The notes beneath the pieces are model-generated. The model searched no databases. It saw only the letters and a program-made list of their open reading frames with translations, and had not been told where the DNA came from. Position numbers and translations under genes: made by a program. Shown piece by piece: positions 37,045-46,525 of a DNA stretch of 64,000 nucleotides (within the stretch, counting starts at the first letter, position 1; each line of letters begins with the position of its first letter). The stretch is from Bacteroidota bacterium (GTDB lineage Bacteria; Bacteroidota; Bacteroidia; Bacteroidales; VadinHA17), in the NCBI GenBank assembly GCA_029564935.1, contig JAKQPD010000159.1:20004-84003 (forward strand). Direction: 5' to 3'.

Positions 37045-38289
37045 TCAATCGTACCTTATAGCTTTCACGGGGCTGATCCTGCTTATAAGCTTCGACGGGA
37101 CAAGCAGCATTATCAGTATTGCAGCCATCGATCCCGCATTAAGCAGAAGTATATGGCTTAACTGCAGATTTACAGGTACTGTTTTGATATAATAAGAAGA
37201 CGGATCGAGGGTTATAAGTCCTGTCTTAAGCTGGATAAGCGTCAGCCCGATCCCGATAATATTTCCCCAGAACAATCCTTTGCTTATAAGGTAAGCGGCC
37301 TGGTAAAGAAATACTCTCCTTATTGTTATATCCTGTGACCCGAGAGCTTTCAGTACTCCGATCATGTTCGTTTTTTCCAGGATAAGTATCAGCAGGTTTG
37401 AAACCATATTGAATCCGGCTACTATAAGCATCAGAATGATTATAATTATGACATTTATATCCTGAAAATTAAGCCAGTCGAAGATCTGGGGATACTTTTC
37501 CCCGATACTGATGACCTGTACCTTATCCTCATCCTTAGCAAGCTGGTATCCTATTGCATTCTGAACACGCACCTTCATTTCATCCATCCTGTCGAAATCA
37601 TCAATGAAAACCTCAAAACCGCTTATCTGGTCGTCTTCCCATCCATTCAGCCTTTTTATATGCCCTATATCACAGAAAACATATATTTTATCGAATTCCT
37701 CCAGGCTGGTCTCATAAATACCGCTGATCGTGAACTTCCGCATACGGGGAGGATCCTGTACGAAATGCATTGCAAATGAATCACCTGTACGCAGCCTGAG
37801 GAGATCCGAGATCTTTTTTGAAATGATCACCTTATCGGTCCGTGAGGTGTCGGTAACAGTGAATACTGTTCCGTCTGTCATATTACTGCTGAAATAGCTC
37901 CAGTCAAAATCACTTCCGACTCCCTTGAGGACAACACCCTGAATATCCTCGTCAGTTTTTATTATCCCGGCTTTGGTGGCAAATACCTGTATATGCTTTA
38001 TCCCCGGTATGCTCCGGATAGCGGGAATGAACTCCTGTCCCTGGTGTATGGGAGCAGTTTCAAATGAAAGATTCGAGTCCATGTTGACGATCTGAATATT
38101 CGAACCGAACCCGATTATTTTTTCCCTTATCTGCTCCTTGAAGCCTGTCAGGATAGCTACAGCAACTATCATAACTGCCAGTCCGGTGGCAATGCCGATT
38201 ATCGCGATAACATTTATCGGTTGAGAGAATGAGGTTGATTCCCTCCTGCCCTTGATAAGCCGCCGGGCTATAAAATAAGGTAAATTCAT
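37045..38289 (-). CDS. LolC/LolE-type ABC transporter permease
   Basis: The 414-residue protein has the FtsX/LolCE plan: an N-terminal transmembrane helix (about 25-50), a large periplasmic domain (about 50-265) and three more helices (about 275-300, 325-350, 375-400) flanking a short loop. The N-terminal motif IARRLIKGRRESTSFSQP and TGFKEQIREKIIGFGSNI are typical of lipoprotein-releasing permeases. It would extract lipoproteins from the inner membrane together with the ATPase LolD, not encoded nearby. In this phylum one such permease usually serves instead of a LolC/LolE pair. It is transcribed alone. Confidence 0.88.
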   Translation of the reverse strand: MNLPYFIARRLIKGRRESTSFSQPINVIAIIGIATGLAVMIVAVAILTGFKEQIREKIIGFGSNIQIVNMDSNLSFETAPIHQGQEFIPAIRSIPGIKHIQVFATKAGIIKTDEDIQGVVLKGVGSDFDWSYFSSNMTDGTVFTVTDTSRTDKVIISKKISDLLRLRTGDSFAMHFVQDPPRMRKFTISGIYETSLEEFDKIYVFCDIGHIKRLNGWEDDQISGFEVFIDDFDRMDEMKVRVQNAIGYQLAKDEDKVQVISIGEKYPQIFDWLNFQDINVIIIIILMLIVAGFNMVSNLLILILEKTNMIGVLKALGSQDITIRRVFLYQAAYLISKGLFWGNIIGIGLTLIQLKTGLITLDPSSYYIKTVPVNLQLSHILLLNAGSMAAILIMLLVPSKLISRISPVKAIRYD

Positions 38290-38310
38290 ATCAGCATCAA
38301 AAATAGTAAA

Positions 38311-38434
38311 TCTCTGTGGAACTCTACTGAATTCTCTGTGGAACTCTCCCGCTTAAAGCGGGACAAGTTTTGTAACAAAAAAGATTAAGAGCTTACACAA
38401 AAGGGACACAGAGGTTCACAAAGGTTCACAGAGA
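38311..38434. repeat. Inverted repeat field upstream of the namZ-like gene
   Basis: Two direct copies of TCTCTGTGGAACTCT (38311-38325, 38333-38347) face imperfect reverse-complement copies (GGTTCACAAAGGTTCACAGAGAGA, around 38411-38434; given here as shorter motif GGTTCACAGAGA). Between them is a perfect hairpin TCCCGC-TTAAA-GCGGGA at 38347-38363. The gap between two divergent genes is 183 bp. A TAGCTTTA box at 38446-38453 may be the plus-strand promoter. Confidence 0.65.
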
Positions 38435-38472
38435 GAAAAATTTTGTAGCTTTAGTGATTAAATTAATTTCAT

Positions 38473-39636
38473 ATGAGAAGATTATTAACAATAATTGCAA
38501 TAGTCTTGTTTGCTACGGGATGTCAGGGTGGTGATACAGAACCAATACCGGCAGCAGATCAGCCGGAAATGTATAAAGATCTGATAATTGGCAAATCAGT
38601 TGGTATTGTTGCAAACCAGACGTCGATGGTTGGTAATGAACATCTTGTTGAGTTCCTGACCGGGCAGGGGGTAAGCATTAAGGTAATATTCACACCGGAA
38701 CATGGTTACCGCGAACTTGTGGCTGACGGGGAGCATATTGGCGACGGGACAGATGCTGCCACCGGAATACCTCTGAGAAGCCTTTACGGTATACGCCGCA
38801 AGCCGGCGCCTGAGGATCTCGCCGGACTTGATATTGTTATCTATGATATTCAGGATGTGGGGGCACGTTTTTATACATATATATCTACATTGCATTATGT
38901 GATGGAAGCATGTGCCGAAAATAATGTCAGATGCATAGTTTTCGACAGGCCGAATCCCAACGGTTTCTATTTCGACGGGAATATAGCAGATACAGCTTAT
39001 CGTTCATTTGTCGGAATTCATCCTGTTCCTGTGATGCATGGCATGACGGTGGGTGAATATGCACAGATGATAAATGGTGAAGGCTGGCTTGCAGGAGGGA
39101 TCCGGTGTGATCTGACGGTCATTAAATGTAAAAATTACACTCATCAGACCCTGTATGAACTTCCTGTCAGACCATCTCCCAACCTGCCGAACATGACAGC
39201 TGTTTATCTCTATCCTTCACTTTGTTTTTTCGAAGGGACAAATGTTTCTCTCGGAAGAGGCACTCCTTTTCCTTTCCAGGTCTATGGATCACCTCTGTTG
39301 CCTGATACAGGCTTCAGCTTCACTCCGGAAAGCCGGGCTGAATCTGTTAAACCCCCGCTCATGGGGATCAGGTGTTACGGTGTTGATTTACGGGGAGCTA
39401 TTGAAGATAAACTGGTCCCTTCTTCCGGAATAAATCTCGGATGGGTGATTGATGCCTATAACAGATATCCCGAAAAGGATAAATTCTTCAATAATTATTT
39501 TGATGTTCTTGCAGCCGGACCCATACTCAGGGAGCAAATCATCAGCGGAATGAGCCCGGATGAGATCAGAGTTACCTGGAAGGAAGGACTTGAGAAGTTT
39601 GGCAGGATACGGGCAAAATATCTTTTGTACGAGTAA
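38473..39636 (+). CDS. NamZ-like exo-beta-N-acetylmuramidase (DUF1343, GH171) lipoprotein
   Basis: Family members such as B. subtilis NamZ remove terminal MurNAc from peptidoglycan fragments; Tannerella has a homologue. The 387-residue protein has a lipoprotein signal (lipobox FATGC, Cys17), then GIVANQTSMVG, FTPEHGYRE, YDIQDVGARFYTYISTL, FDRPNPNGF, MHGMTVGEYA, PNMTAVYLYPSLCFFEGTN and SLGRGTPFPFQ, the conserved blocks of DUF1343. Cleavage target is inferred from the family. It neighbours an MltF-like lytic enzyme, consistent with a wall-turnover role, although each has its own promoter. Confidence 0.9.
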   Translation: MRRLLTIIAIVLFATGCQGGDTEPIPAADQPEMYKDLIIGKSVGIVANQTSMVGNEHLVEFLTGQGVSIKVIFTPEHGYRELVADGEHIGDGTDAATGIPLRSLYGIRRKPAPEDLAGLDIVIYDIQDVGARFYTYISTLHYVMEACAENNVRCIVFDRPNPNGFYFDGNIADTAYRSFVGIHPVPVMHGMTVGEYAQMINGEGWLAGGIRCDLTVIKCKNYTHQTLYELPVRPSPNLPNMTAVYLYPSLCFFEGTNVSLGRGTPFPFQVYGSPLLPDTGFSFTPESRAESVKPPLMGIRCYGVDLRGAIEDKLVPSSGINLGWVIDAYNRYPEKDKFFNNYFDVLAAGPILREQIISGMSPDEIRVTWKEGLEKFGRIRAKYLLYE

Positions 39637-39642
39637 ATGAAT

Positions 39643-40842
39643 TCAGTGTGTAGCACCCGGATATACCTTCAGGGCTTCTGATAAGGTTTCGATAGCATTT
39701 TTAAGATCCTCAATCTTAAGGACATATGCAATTCTGGCCTCATTCCTGCCCAGTCCGGGTGTTGAATAAAATCCTGATGCCGGAGCGACCATTACAGTCT
39801 GGTTCTTATACTCGAACTTTTCAAGGATCCATTGTGCAAATCTGTCGGCATCGTCGACCGGCAGCCTTACAACTGTGTAAAAGGCACCTTTCGGTCTTGG
39901 ACAATAGACACCGGGTATTTTGTTAAGGGCATCGACCATATAATTACGGCGGGCAGTATACTCCCTGCTGATCTCAGTAAAATATTCTGCAGGAGTATCG
40001 ATCGATGCTTCAGCTGCAATCTGACCAAGACCCGGAGGAGAAAGCCGGGCCTGTGCAAATTTCAGAGCCGTCGAAATAACTTCCTTATTTCTGGAGACCA
40101 GGGCTCCTATCCTTATTCCACACTCGCTGTAACGCTTCGATACGGAATCAATAAGAATTACATGATCCTCAATTCCCCTCAGTTTCATCGGAGAAAAATG
40201 CTCCGTACCGTCATAACATAACTCCCGGTAAGCTTCATCGGAGAAAAGATAGATGTTGTGTTTTTTAACAATATCGCCAAGAAGGCTGATCTCCTCTTTT
40301 GAATACAGATACCCTGTAGGGTTGTTGGGACTGCATATCAGGATACCTTTCGTCCTGGCAGTGATCTTCTTCTCTATCTCAGAAATGGGTGGCAGTGCAA
40401 AATCGTTGCCGATATGTGAAGTCACCGTAACGATTTTCACTCCGGCTGATGTGGCAAAGCCACTATAGTTGGCATAAAAAGGTTCCGGTGTAATAATTTC
40501 ATCACCGGGATCAGTGCATGAATTCAGTGCAAAAAGGATAGCTTCCGATCCCCCCGTGGTGATCAGGATATCTGAATGACTTACATTTATACCGATATTC
40601 CGGTAAAATTCTGCCAGTTTAAGCCTGTAGGATTCGTTGCCGGCAGAGTGGCTGTACTCCAAAACCTTATGCCTGATGTTTCTCACTGCATTCAATGCTG
40701 TTTCCGGCGTGGGTATATCGGGTTGACCTATATTCAGACGGTAGACTCTGATCCCCTTTCTTGCAGCTTCCTCGGCAAAGGGGACCAGTTTCCTTATCGG
40801 TGAAGCCGGCACTGACCGGCCTTTTAATGAAATTGATGGCAT
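39643..40842 (-). CDS. Aspartate aminotransferase-type PLP enzyme
   Basis: Fold type I class I/II aminotransferase, 399 residues from MPSISLKGRSVPAS. Landmarks are LNIGQPDIPTP near the N terminus, SPNNPTG (171-177), SDEAYRE (201-207), the PLP-binding Lys236 in DSVSKRYSECG, and ARLSPPGLGQ. The substrate amino acid cannot be determined; aspartate/2-oxoglutarate is the default. An in-frame Met at 40926 would place the start upstream of the likely promoter (40881-40874), so ATG 40842 is preferred. It is divergent from valS, with a striking 50-bp palindrome between them. Confidence 0.9.
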   Translation of the reverse strand: MPSISLKGRSVPASPIRKLVPFAEEAARKGIRVYRLNIGQPDIPTPETALNAVRNIRHKVLEYSHSAGNESYRLKLAEFYRNIGINVSHSDILITTGGSEAILFALNSCTDPGDEIITPEPFYANYSGFATSAGVKIVTVTSHIGNDFALPPISEIEKKITARTKGILICSPNNPTGYLYSKEEISLLGDIVKKHNIYLFSDEAYRELCYDGTEHFSPMKLRGIEDHVILIDSVSKRYSECGIRIGALVSRNKEVISTALKFAQARLSPPGLGQIAAEASIDTPAEYFTEISREYTARRNYMVDALNKIPGVYCPRPKGAFYTVVRLPVDDADRFAQWILEKFEYKNQTVMVAPASGFYSTPGLGRNEARIAYVLKIEDLKNAIETLSEALKVYPGATH

Positions 40843-40873
40843 CAGTGGTTTATTATTGTTGTTAATCTGAAGG

Positions 40874-40881
40874 CAAAAATA
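40874..40881 (-). promoter_or_regulatory. Probable -7 promoter box for the aminotransferase
   Basis: The minus strand reads TATTTTTG, 31 nt before the ATG at 40842. The 50-bp palindrome at 40944-40993 lies some 60 bp further upstream. Confidence 0.5.
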
Positions 40882-40943
40882 GTAAGAATAAAATACAGAA
40901 AGTATGATTTTTAATATATTTCCCAAGTCCTGACAGATATTAT

Positions 40944-40993
40944 GATCTACGTATTATAATACGTATTTTAATACGTATTATAATACGTAGATC
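40944..40993. promoter_or_regulatory. 50-bp perfect palindrome built from TACGTA units
   Basis: Two 24-bp arms are perfect reverse complements around a 2-bp TT centre. Each arm holds TACGTATTATAATACGTA (40948-40965 and 40972-40989), itself an 18-bp perfect palindrome, and both ends are GATC. It lies between the divergent aminotransferase and valS genes, about 45 bp before the valS -7 box. It could be a double operator or a cruciform-forming site. No T-run follows, so it is not an ordinary terminator. Confidence 0.8.
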
Positions 40994-41012
40994 GAATATG
41001 ATCCGGTGCTGA

Positions 41013-41046
41013 TTTGACTTTGATTTAATAATAATTTCTATTTTTG
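41013..41046 (+). promoter_or_regulatory. Probable valS promoter
   Basis: A -7 box TATTTTTG (41039-41046) lies 34 nt before the valS ATG. TTTG elements at 41013-41016 and 41019-41022 are candidates for the -33 box, with spacers of 22 and 16 nt, either side of the usual 19-20. Confidence 0.55.
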
Positions 41047-41080
41047 CAGATCAATTAGCCCATCTATCACACCCTTATAT

Positions 41081-43735
41081 ATGGAAATACCTTCAAGATA
41101 CGATCCCGGTAAAACGGAAAGCAGGTGGTATGAACACTGGATGAAACTGGGGCTCTTCAGGAGTGTTCCTGATGAGAGAGAGCCTTATACGATTGTTATT
41201 CCTCCTCCTAATGTGACGGGTGTGCTTCATATGGGGCATATGCTGAACAACACGATTCAGGATGTACTTATCCGCAGAGCCAGGATGATGGGCAGGAATG
41301 CATGCTGGGTACCTGGAACGGATCATGCATCAATTGCTACCGAAGCCAAGGTTGTTGCCAAGCTCCGAAGTGAAAAGATTGAAAAGAAAGACATTACAAG
41401 GGAGCAATTCATCGGACATGCCTGGGAATGGACTCATAAGCACGGGGGCATTATCCTTGAGCAGCTTAAGAAGCTCGGAGCTTCATGCGACTGGGAAAGA
41501 ACTCTGTTCACAATGGATGACAAGAGATATGAGTCGGTAATAAAGGTATTTGTCGATCTTTTCAACAAAGGACTTATTTACCGCGGAGTCAGGATGATAA
41601 ACTGGGATCCACAGGCCCGGACTGCTGTATCTGATGAGGAGGTTTATTTTTCCGAAGAGCAGTCAAAACTGTATTACGTTAAATACAAGATCGCAGGGTG
41701 GAATGATTTTGTGACAATAGCAACAACCCGTCCCGAAACAATTCTGGGCGATACAGCTGTGTGTGCACATCCCGGCGATAAAAGGTATCAGCATCTGAAG
41801 GGTAAGAAAGTAATAGTCCCGATGGTGAACAGGGAGGTACCGTTCATATTTGATGAGTATGTCGATATGGAATTCGGGACAGGATGTCTGAAAATAACCC
41901 CTGCACATGATATCAATGATTATGAAATAGGGTTGAAATATAATCTCCCGTCAATAGATATTTTCAATGACGATGGTACTCTGGGCAGTAATGCCGGTTT
42001 GTTTGTGGGTACCGACAGGTTCGCAGCCAGGGATCTGGCCGAGAAGGAGCTGGCTAAAAGAGGTAACCTGGTTAAAGTTATCCCTTATACAAACAAGATC
42101 GGAAGGTCTGAGAGGACCCATGCCGTTATTGAGCCGAAGCTTTCAACACAATGGTTCCTTAAGATGGAAGATCTCTCAAAGCCTGCCCTAAAAGCGGTAA
42201 TGGAAGGAGACATACATCTTCACCCGTCAAAGTTCAAAAACCTGTACCGCCACTGGATGGAAAATGTCCACGACTGGTGTATCAGCCGTCATCTCTGGTG
42301 GGGACACCGTATTCCTGCCTGGTATTATAATGGCGGTGAATATGTTGTGGCCATGAATGTTGAGGAAGCACTGAAGATTGCCAGGAAGAACAGCGGAAAT
42401 GAACTGCTGAAAGAATCCGATCTGATACAGGATGATGATGTCCTTGATACATGGTTCTCGTCGTGGCTTTGGCCGATCACATCATTCGACGGTATAAATA
42501 ACCCGGATAATCCTGATATAAAGTATTATTATCCGACAAATGATCTTATAACAGCTCCTGAAATACTATTTTTTTGGGTGGCGAGGATGATTATAGCCGG
42601 ATATGAGTATCGTGGTGATAAACCTTTCAGTAACGTTTACCTGACTGGTCTTGTACGTGATCAGCAACGGCGGAAAATGTCGAAGTCCCTTGGAAATTCA
42701 CCCGAACCGCTTGACCTGATAGAAAAGTACGGAGCCGACGGCGTCAGAGTAGGTATGCTCTTATGTTCACCGGCAGGGAATGACCTTCTTTATGATGATT
42801 CATTACCTGAGCAGGGGCGGAATTTTGCAAACAAAATATGGAATGCATTCAGGCTTGTAATAGGGTGGTCGGTTGATGATTCAATAGCTCAGCCCGATTC
42901 TTCAGCATCTGCCGTTAAATGGATGGAAGAAGCACTCCGACGGGGAATATCTGAAATTGATGGTGATTTCAGAAAATTCAGGATATCAGAAGGACTGATG
43001 GCTGCCTACAAGCTTTTCTGGGATGAATTCTCGGGCTGGTATCTTGAGATCATCAAACCCGAATATCAGAAGCCGGTTGACCGGAAAACATTTGAAGCCA
43101 CAATTTCTTTCTTCGACAGGCTCCTGAGGATCATCCACCCCTTCATGCCCTTTATTACAGAGGAAATATGGCATCTTATTATGGAAAGAAAAGATGATGA
43201 AAGTATCATGATAGCCAGGATGCCTGAAGTAAAGAAATTCAACAGGGAATTACTGGCACGTTTTGAAACGGTTAAAGAGACCGTAACGGCAATCCGCTCA
43301 GTGAGGAAAGAGAAAGGTATACCTAACAGGGAAAAGATTGTTCTCTGCATCCGCTCGGGAAAGGAGGGGGTTGACAACGAATTCATACCGGTTATCATGA
43401 AACTCTGTAACCTTTCGGATGTGACTCTTGTGAACAATAAGAAAGAGGGTGCTGCATCATTTATTACGGGCACCACCGAATACTATATCCCGCTTGAAGG
43501 CGTGCAGGATAATGAAGCTGAGATTTCAAGGATCCGTGAGGATCTTAATTATTACAGGGAATTCCTTGCTTCAGTCATGAAGAAGCTCGATAATGTCCGG
43601 TTTGTTCAGAATGCTCCTGGACCGGTTCTTGAGCTTGAAAGGAAGAAGAAAGCTGATACTGAACTTAAAATACAATCTCTGGAGGAAAGGCTAAAGGAAC
43701 TTGATGCTCAGGGTTCCAGTTTTCTTACAAAATAA
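41081..43735 (+). CDS. valS: Valine--tRNA ligase
   Basis: Class I aminoacyl-tRNA synthetase charging tRNA-Val, with an editing domain that clears Thr-tRNA-Val. The 884 residues show the HIGH-type motif [15 protein letters not shown] (about 40-54), the CP1 editing domain ([16 protein letters not shown]), [13 protein letters not shown], the KMSKS loop [12 protein letters not shown], an anticodon-binding helical domain and a C-terminal coiled coil (about 815-884) for tRNA contact. Its last 28 bp overlap the convergent lipoprotein gene. Confidence 0.97.
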   Translation: MEIPSRYDPGKTESRWYEHWMKLGLFRSVPDEREPYTIVIPPPNVTGVLHMGHMLNNTIQDVLIRRARMMGRNACWVPGTDHASIATEAKVVAKLRSEKIEKKDITREQFIGHAWEWTHKHGGIILEQLKKLGASCDWERTLFTMDDKRYESVIKVFVDLFNKGLIYRGVRMINWDPQARTAVSDEEVYFSEEQSKLYYVKYKIAGWNDFVTIATTRPETILGDTAVCAHPGDKRYQHLKGKKVIVPMVNREVPFIFDEYVDMEFGTGCLKITPAHDINDYEIGLKYNLPSIDIFNDDGTLGSNAGLFVGTDRFAARDLAEKELAKRGNLVKVIPYTNKIGRSERTHAVIEPKLSTQWFLKMEDLSKPALKAVMEGDIHLHPSKFKNLYRHWMENVHDWCISRHLWWGHRIPAWYYNGGEYVVAMNVEEALKIARKNSGNELLKESDLIQDDDVLDTWFSSWLWPITSFDGINNPDNPDIKYYYPTNDLITAPEILFFWVARMIIAGYEYRGDKPFSNVYLTGLVRDQQRRKMSKSLGNSPEPLDLIEKYGADGVRVGMLLCSPAGNDLLYDDSLPEQGRNFANKIWNAFRLVIGWSVDDSIAQPDSSASAVKWMEEALRRGISEIDGDFRKFRISEGLMAAYKLFWDEFSGWYLEIIKPEYQKPVDRKTFEATISFFDRLLRIIHPFMPFITEEIWHLIMERKDDESIMIARMPEVKKFNRELLARFETVKETVTAIRSVRKEKGIPNREKIVLCIRSGKEGVDNEFIPVIMKLCNLSDVTLVNNKKEGAASFITGTTEYYIPLEGVQDNEAEISRIREDLNYYREFLASVMKKLDNVRFVQNAPGPVLELERKKKADTELKIQSLEERLKELDAQGSSFLTK

Positions 43736-45015
43736 TTCTGTTCGACCAGGACAATTTCGTAGTCGCTGTTGAGGATAAGGTGCCATCCTTCTCCTTCAAC
43801 GCGGTTTTTGTTAGCTGTAAATCCTTTGGCGGGGATGCGAAGGTATTTGAAAGTATTCGATACCAGACAACCACCTTTCTCGACAGTCAGCTTTCCCCAG
43901 TTATCCGAGACGCGGATTTGGTTGTAAAGCGTACCATGGGATCCCAGTGGTCTTATATCTTCAGGCTCAAAATCAAAGTAAGGGCTGATAAGTTCAAAGT
44001 ACACGACAGGTTTATCTGTAAAAGTGCTTACAGTTCTGGTCAATCTTTCATTGATCTCCTGTTCGTGTCTGGCTTCTTCTTCCTTTATTGTTTCGTAGTC
44101 ATAATTCAGCGCAAGGCTTCCGGCCACATCGCGGCATACTTCAGGGAGGGTGACTCCATAGAGGATCCTGACAATATCACTCATATCAGTATCCTCGGAA
44201 CGGATGGTTTTAAAATCAAATCCTTTGTCATCCATCAATGTTGCGTAGAGAGTTCCGTGAATGGATCCGTATGTTCTTGCATAAGATGTTAATTTGTATA
44301 CCCTGTCGAGGTTTTCAAAAAGCCGGGTCTTATATTCTCCCGGTGAATTTGTAGTTAGTTTCAGATAAGTGAATGTGGAAAGCCCTTCATAAGTCTCAAA
44401 TCTTATCCGGTCCCTTGTGAATGTCTGGTAAAGCTCATCACTGGTTCCCCTGAATATCAGTGCGTCCCTGACGGCAACCTGCTGATCGGGGCCGTCCGAA
44501 TCAATTGCTTTCCTGAGGGCTTTCCATTCCAGCTTGAGCCATACCCTGGCATTCCTTTCATCCATGTTACCTGTATTGTAACCCGATGAAGTAAACCCGG
44601 TCGAATCCTGGTATCTGTGAAAAAGGCAGTGTACAGCCCTGGTGACAATCCTGAATTCATCCTCCTCCACAGGAAGCGGGGCCATGCCAAAAAGCGTTCC
44701 CCCGAATTGCAGAGCAGTATTGTTGATAATATTCTCTCTCGGAAAGAGACCCGTATAGATACCCTCTTTTTCTTTTAGTATTCCTTCTTTATCAGGATAG
44801 TTGGCAACTATTTTCCGGGTTGTGCGATCGACAAACATCACCGGTCCATAAAGATTTTTGCCCCACAGTCTGCCGTTGTCACTATCACATACCGCTTCTA
44901 TTTTCTTAAAATATTCGCGGGCTTTTACAGGTGTCAGATAAATATTTTCCTCATCAGCCCTGCACCCGGATATGACAATAAGCCCTGCAATAATCCATGA
45001 AAATTTCATTGACAT
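43708..45015 (-). CDS. Lipoprotein of unknown function with a degenerate HExxH-like site
   Basis: The family is not named. The 435-residue protein has a lipoprotein signal (lipobox VISGC, Cys18). HCLFHRYQ at residues 129-136 has the spacing of a zinc-peptidase HExxH motif but with Cys in place of the catalytic Glu, followed by [11 protein letters not shown] (157-167) and [14 protein letters not shown] (207-220), where Glu210 could be the third ligand of a gluzincin. This suggests a peptidase-like fold that may be inactive; it is a reading of spacing only. A basic-acidic helix (about 305-330) and a beta-rich C terminus follow. It has its own likely promoter and overlaps valS by 28 bp. Confidence 0.8.
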   Translation of the reverse strand: MSMKFSWIIAGLIVISGCRADEENIYLTPVKAREYFKKIEAVCDSDNGRLWGKNLYGPVMFVDRTTRKIVANYPDKEGILKEKEGIYTGLFPRENIINNTALQFGGTLFGMAPLPVEEDEFRIVTRAVHCLFHRYQDSTGFTSSGYNTGNMDERNARVWLKLEWKALRKAIDSDGPDQQVAVRDALIFRGTSDELYQTFTRDRIRFETYEGLSTFTYLKLTTNSPGEYKTRLFENLDRVYKLTSYARTYGSIHGTLYATLMDDKGFDFKTIRSEDTDMSDIVRILYGVTLPEVCRDVAGSLALNYDYETIKEEEARHEQEINERLTRTVSTFTDKPVVYFELISPYFDFEPEDIRPLGSHGTLYNQIRVSDNWGKLTVEKGGCLVSNTFKYLRIPAKGFTANKNRVEGEGWHLILNSDYEIVLVEQNYFVRKLEP

Positions 45016-45029
45016 ATTTTAAGCGCCCC

Positions 45030-45037
45030 AAAAGTAA
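45030..45037 (-). promoter_or_regulatory. Probable -7 promoter box for the lipoprotein gene
   Basis: The minus strand reads TACTTTTG, fitting TAnnTTTG, 14 nt before the ATG at 45015. No good -33 TTG was seen. Confidence 0.45.
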
Positions 45038-45115
45038 ATAAAAAAAACTATTTTGGTATTTAGCTGAATGATTGTTTGAGAATAATTGTTTTTTGTAGAG
45101 ATCATAAAGAGGATT

Positions 45116-45958
45116 TCAAAGCGCTTCAAGGCTCATATCCAAACTTCTTATATGGTGTGTGAGGGCTCCGACAGAAATGAAATCAACACCACATTCCGCA
45201 TATGACCGTACAGTTTCCAGGGTTATACCTCCCGAAGATTCGGTTTCGTATCTTCCTGCGATCATTCTGACAGCGGCAGAGGTATCCGATACTTTAAAAT
45301 TATCGAGCATTATCCTGTGAACTCCTCCGGTAGCTAAGATCCTCTTCACATCGTCAAGGCTTCTTGCCTCAATCTCAATTTTAAGATCCCTTCCGGTTTT
45401 TTTTAGATATTCAAGGGTTTTCTTAATGGCTTTCTCTATACCTCCGGCATAAATTATATGATTGTCCTTAAGCATTATCATATCGAATAAGCCCATCCTG
45501 TGGTTCATTCCTCCTCCGATCCTGACCGCCTCTTTTTCAAGGAATCTTAATCCGGGAGTAGTTTTCCGTGTATCAAGTATCCTGGCTTTTGTTCCGGCAA
45601 CAAGGCTTACATAGCGGTTTGTACTTGTTGCAATGCTGCTCATTCTCTGCATTATATTAAGCACAAGACGTTCCGATTTAAGTATTGACTGTTGGCTGCC
45701 GGTTAAGCGGAAGGCAATATCGCCCCGGTGTATTTCTTCCCCGTCATTGATCCGGATCTCGCATTTCAGATCTTTGTCAATTACATTAAAGACCTCTGAT
45801 GCAACCCTTACGCCGGCCAGAATACCATCATCCTTAATAAGCAGTTTTGCTTTTCCGTTTGTCCCGGGAGGGATACATGCGAGCGAAGAATGATCGCCGT
45901 CACCCAGATCTTCTTCAATGCTTTTGCGGATGAATTCCTTCAGTAAGTCAGTTACCAT
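45116..45958 (-). CDS. nadC: Nicotinate-nucleotide pyrophosphorylase (quinolinate phosphoribosyltransferase)
   Basis: Third step of de novo NAD synthesis: quinolinate plus PRPP to nicotinate mononucleotide. The 280-residue protein is a type II PRTase with an N-terminal domain (DLGDGDHSSLACIP) and an alpha/beta barrel holding LNIMQRMSSIATST, ARILDTRKTTPGLR, the HRMGLFDMIMLKDNHI catalytic block, EIEARSLDDV, IMLDNF and a C-terminal SSGGITLETVRSYAECGVDFISVG. nadA and nadB are not in the window. Its first 11 bp overlap the DUF4783 gene, with which it forms a unit. Confidence 0.95.
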   Translation of the reverse strand: MVTDLLKEFIRKSIEEDLGDGDHSSLACIPPGTNGKAKLLIKDDGILAGVRVASEVFNVIDKDLKCEIRINDGEEIHRGDIAFRLTGSQQSILKSERLVLNIMQRMSSIATSTNRYVSLVAGTKARILDTRKTTPGLRFLEKEAVRIGGGMNHRMGLFDMIMLKDNHIIYAGGIEKAIKKTLEYLKKTGRDLKIEIEARSLDDVKRILATGGVHRIMLDNFKVSDTSAAVRMIAGRYETESSGGITLETVRSYAECGVDFISVGALTHHIRSLDMSLEAL

Positions 45959-46352
45959 CTTCTGATTCTATCCTTATTGTATGGATCAGAAGCTCCTGAT
46001 CAACCTTTTTTAAAAGAAAATATACCCTGAAATCTCCTTTTTCGGTTTTAAGGTTGCCTATTGCATAGCGTGCTTCATTTTTTGCTCCCTGATGCCTGAT
46101 AACAAAATCTTTGGTCTGATAGGTGTTGAAGAAATCCTTCAGAATGGCTTCGGCAACGTTCTTTTTGTAAAAATCTTCCTTGTCGAGAAGGAGGAGTTCT
46201 ACAGTTGAATTCATGTATTTAGCCATCTCAGCTGCATTTCCGGCTTTTATTGCTACTGAAATACCCTGCGGAATCCTTTGCTGATCCTGTCCCTGGATAT
46301 TATAGCATAACAAAGCCAGTAGAAGTATTAAAGCAAGGTTTTTAAGATCCAT
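45948..46352 (-). CDS. DUF4783 family secreted protein
   Basis: The 134-residue protein has a signal peptide (about residues 1-21, ending NIQGQ) and a small alpha+beta domain: SVAIKAGNAAEMAKYMNSTV, DFFNTYQTKDFVIRHQGAKN, ARYAIGNLKTEKGDFRVYFLLKK. This layout (a cone-like NTF2-type fold by appearance) and the motif order match the Bacteroidota DUF4783 family, of unknown function. It lies upstream of nadC and overlaps it by 11 bp, a pairing I believe recurs in the phylum. Confidence 0.85.
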   Translation of the reverse strand: MDLKNLALILLLALLCYNIQGQDQQRIPQGISVAIKAGNAAEMAKYMNSTVELLLLDKEDFYKKNVAEAILKDFFNTYQTKDFVIRHQGAKNEARYAIGNLKTEKGDFRVYFLLKKVDQELLIHTIRIESEDGN

Positions 46353-46446
46353 TTGATTCTGTTTTGCTGACTTCCAAATTCATTTCTCCACAAATTTAAC
46401 TATTTTCATGTAATATAACCGGTTCTGCTTTATCAATATAATTATA

Positions 46447-46478
46447 ATTGTCTGAGGACGTTTTTAATTATATTTTTG
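46447..46478 (+). promoter_or_regulatory. Probable rlmH promoter
   Basis: ATTG at 46447-46450 and TATTTTTG at 46471-46478 are separated by 20 nt, the classic Bacteroidota -33/-7 spacing. The box ends 47 nt before the rlmH ATG at 46526. This is the best-spaced promoter in the window. Confidence 0.65.
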
Positions 46479-46525
46479 CAGGTTAGCATCGCAGCTATCT
46501 TCATGCAAAAGTCGGGCCAATATTT

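Noticed and set aside
43780..44292. 170-codon open frame on the plus strand inside the lipoprotein gene
   Set aside because: It is a shadow frame: the minus-strand frame has a signal peptide, lipobox and full-length open reading, while this one has no recognisable domain or ribosome site.
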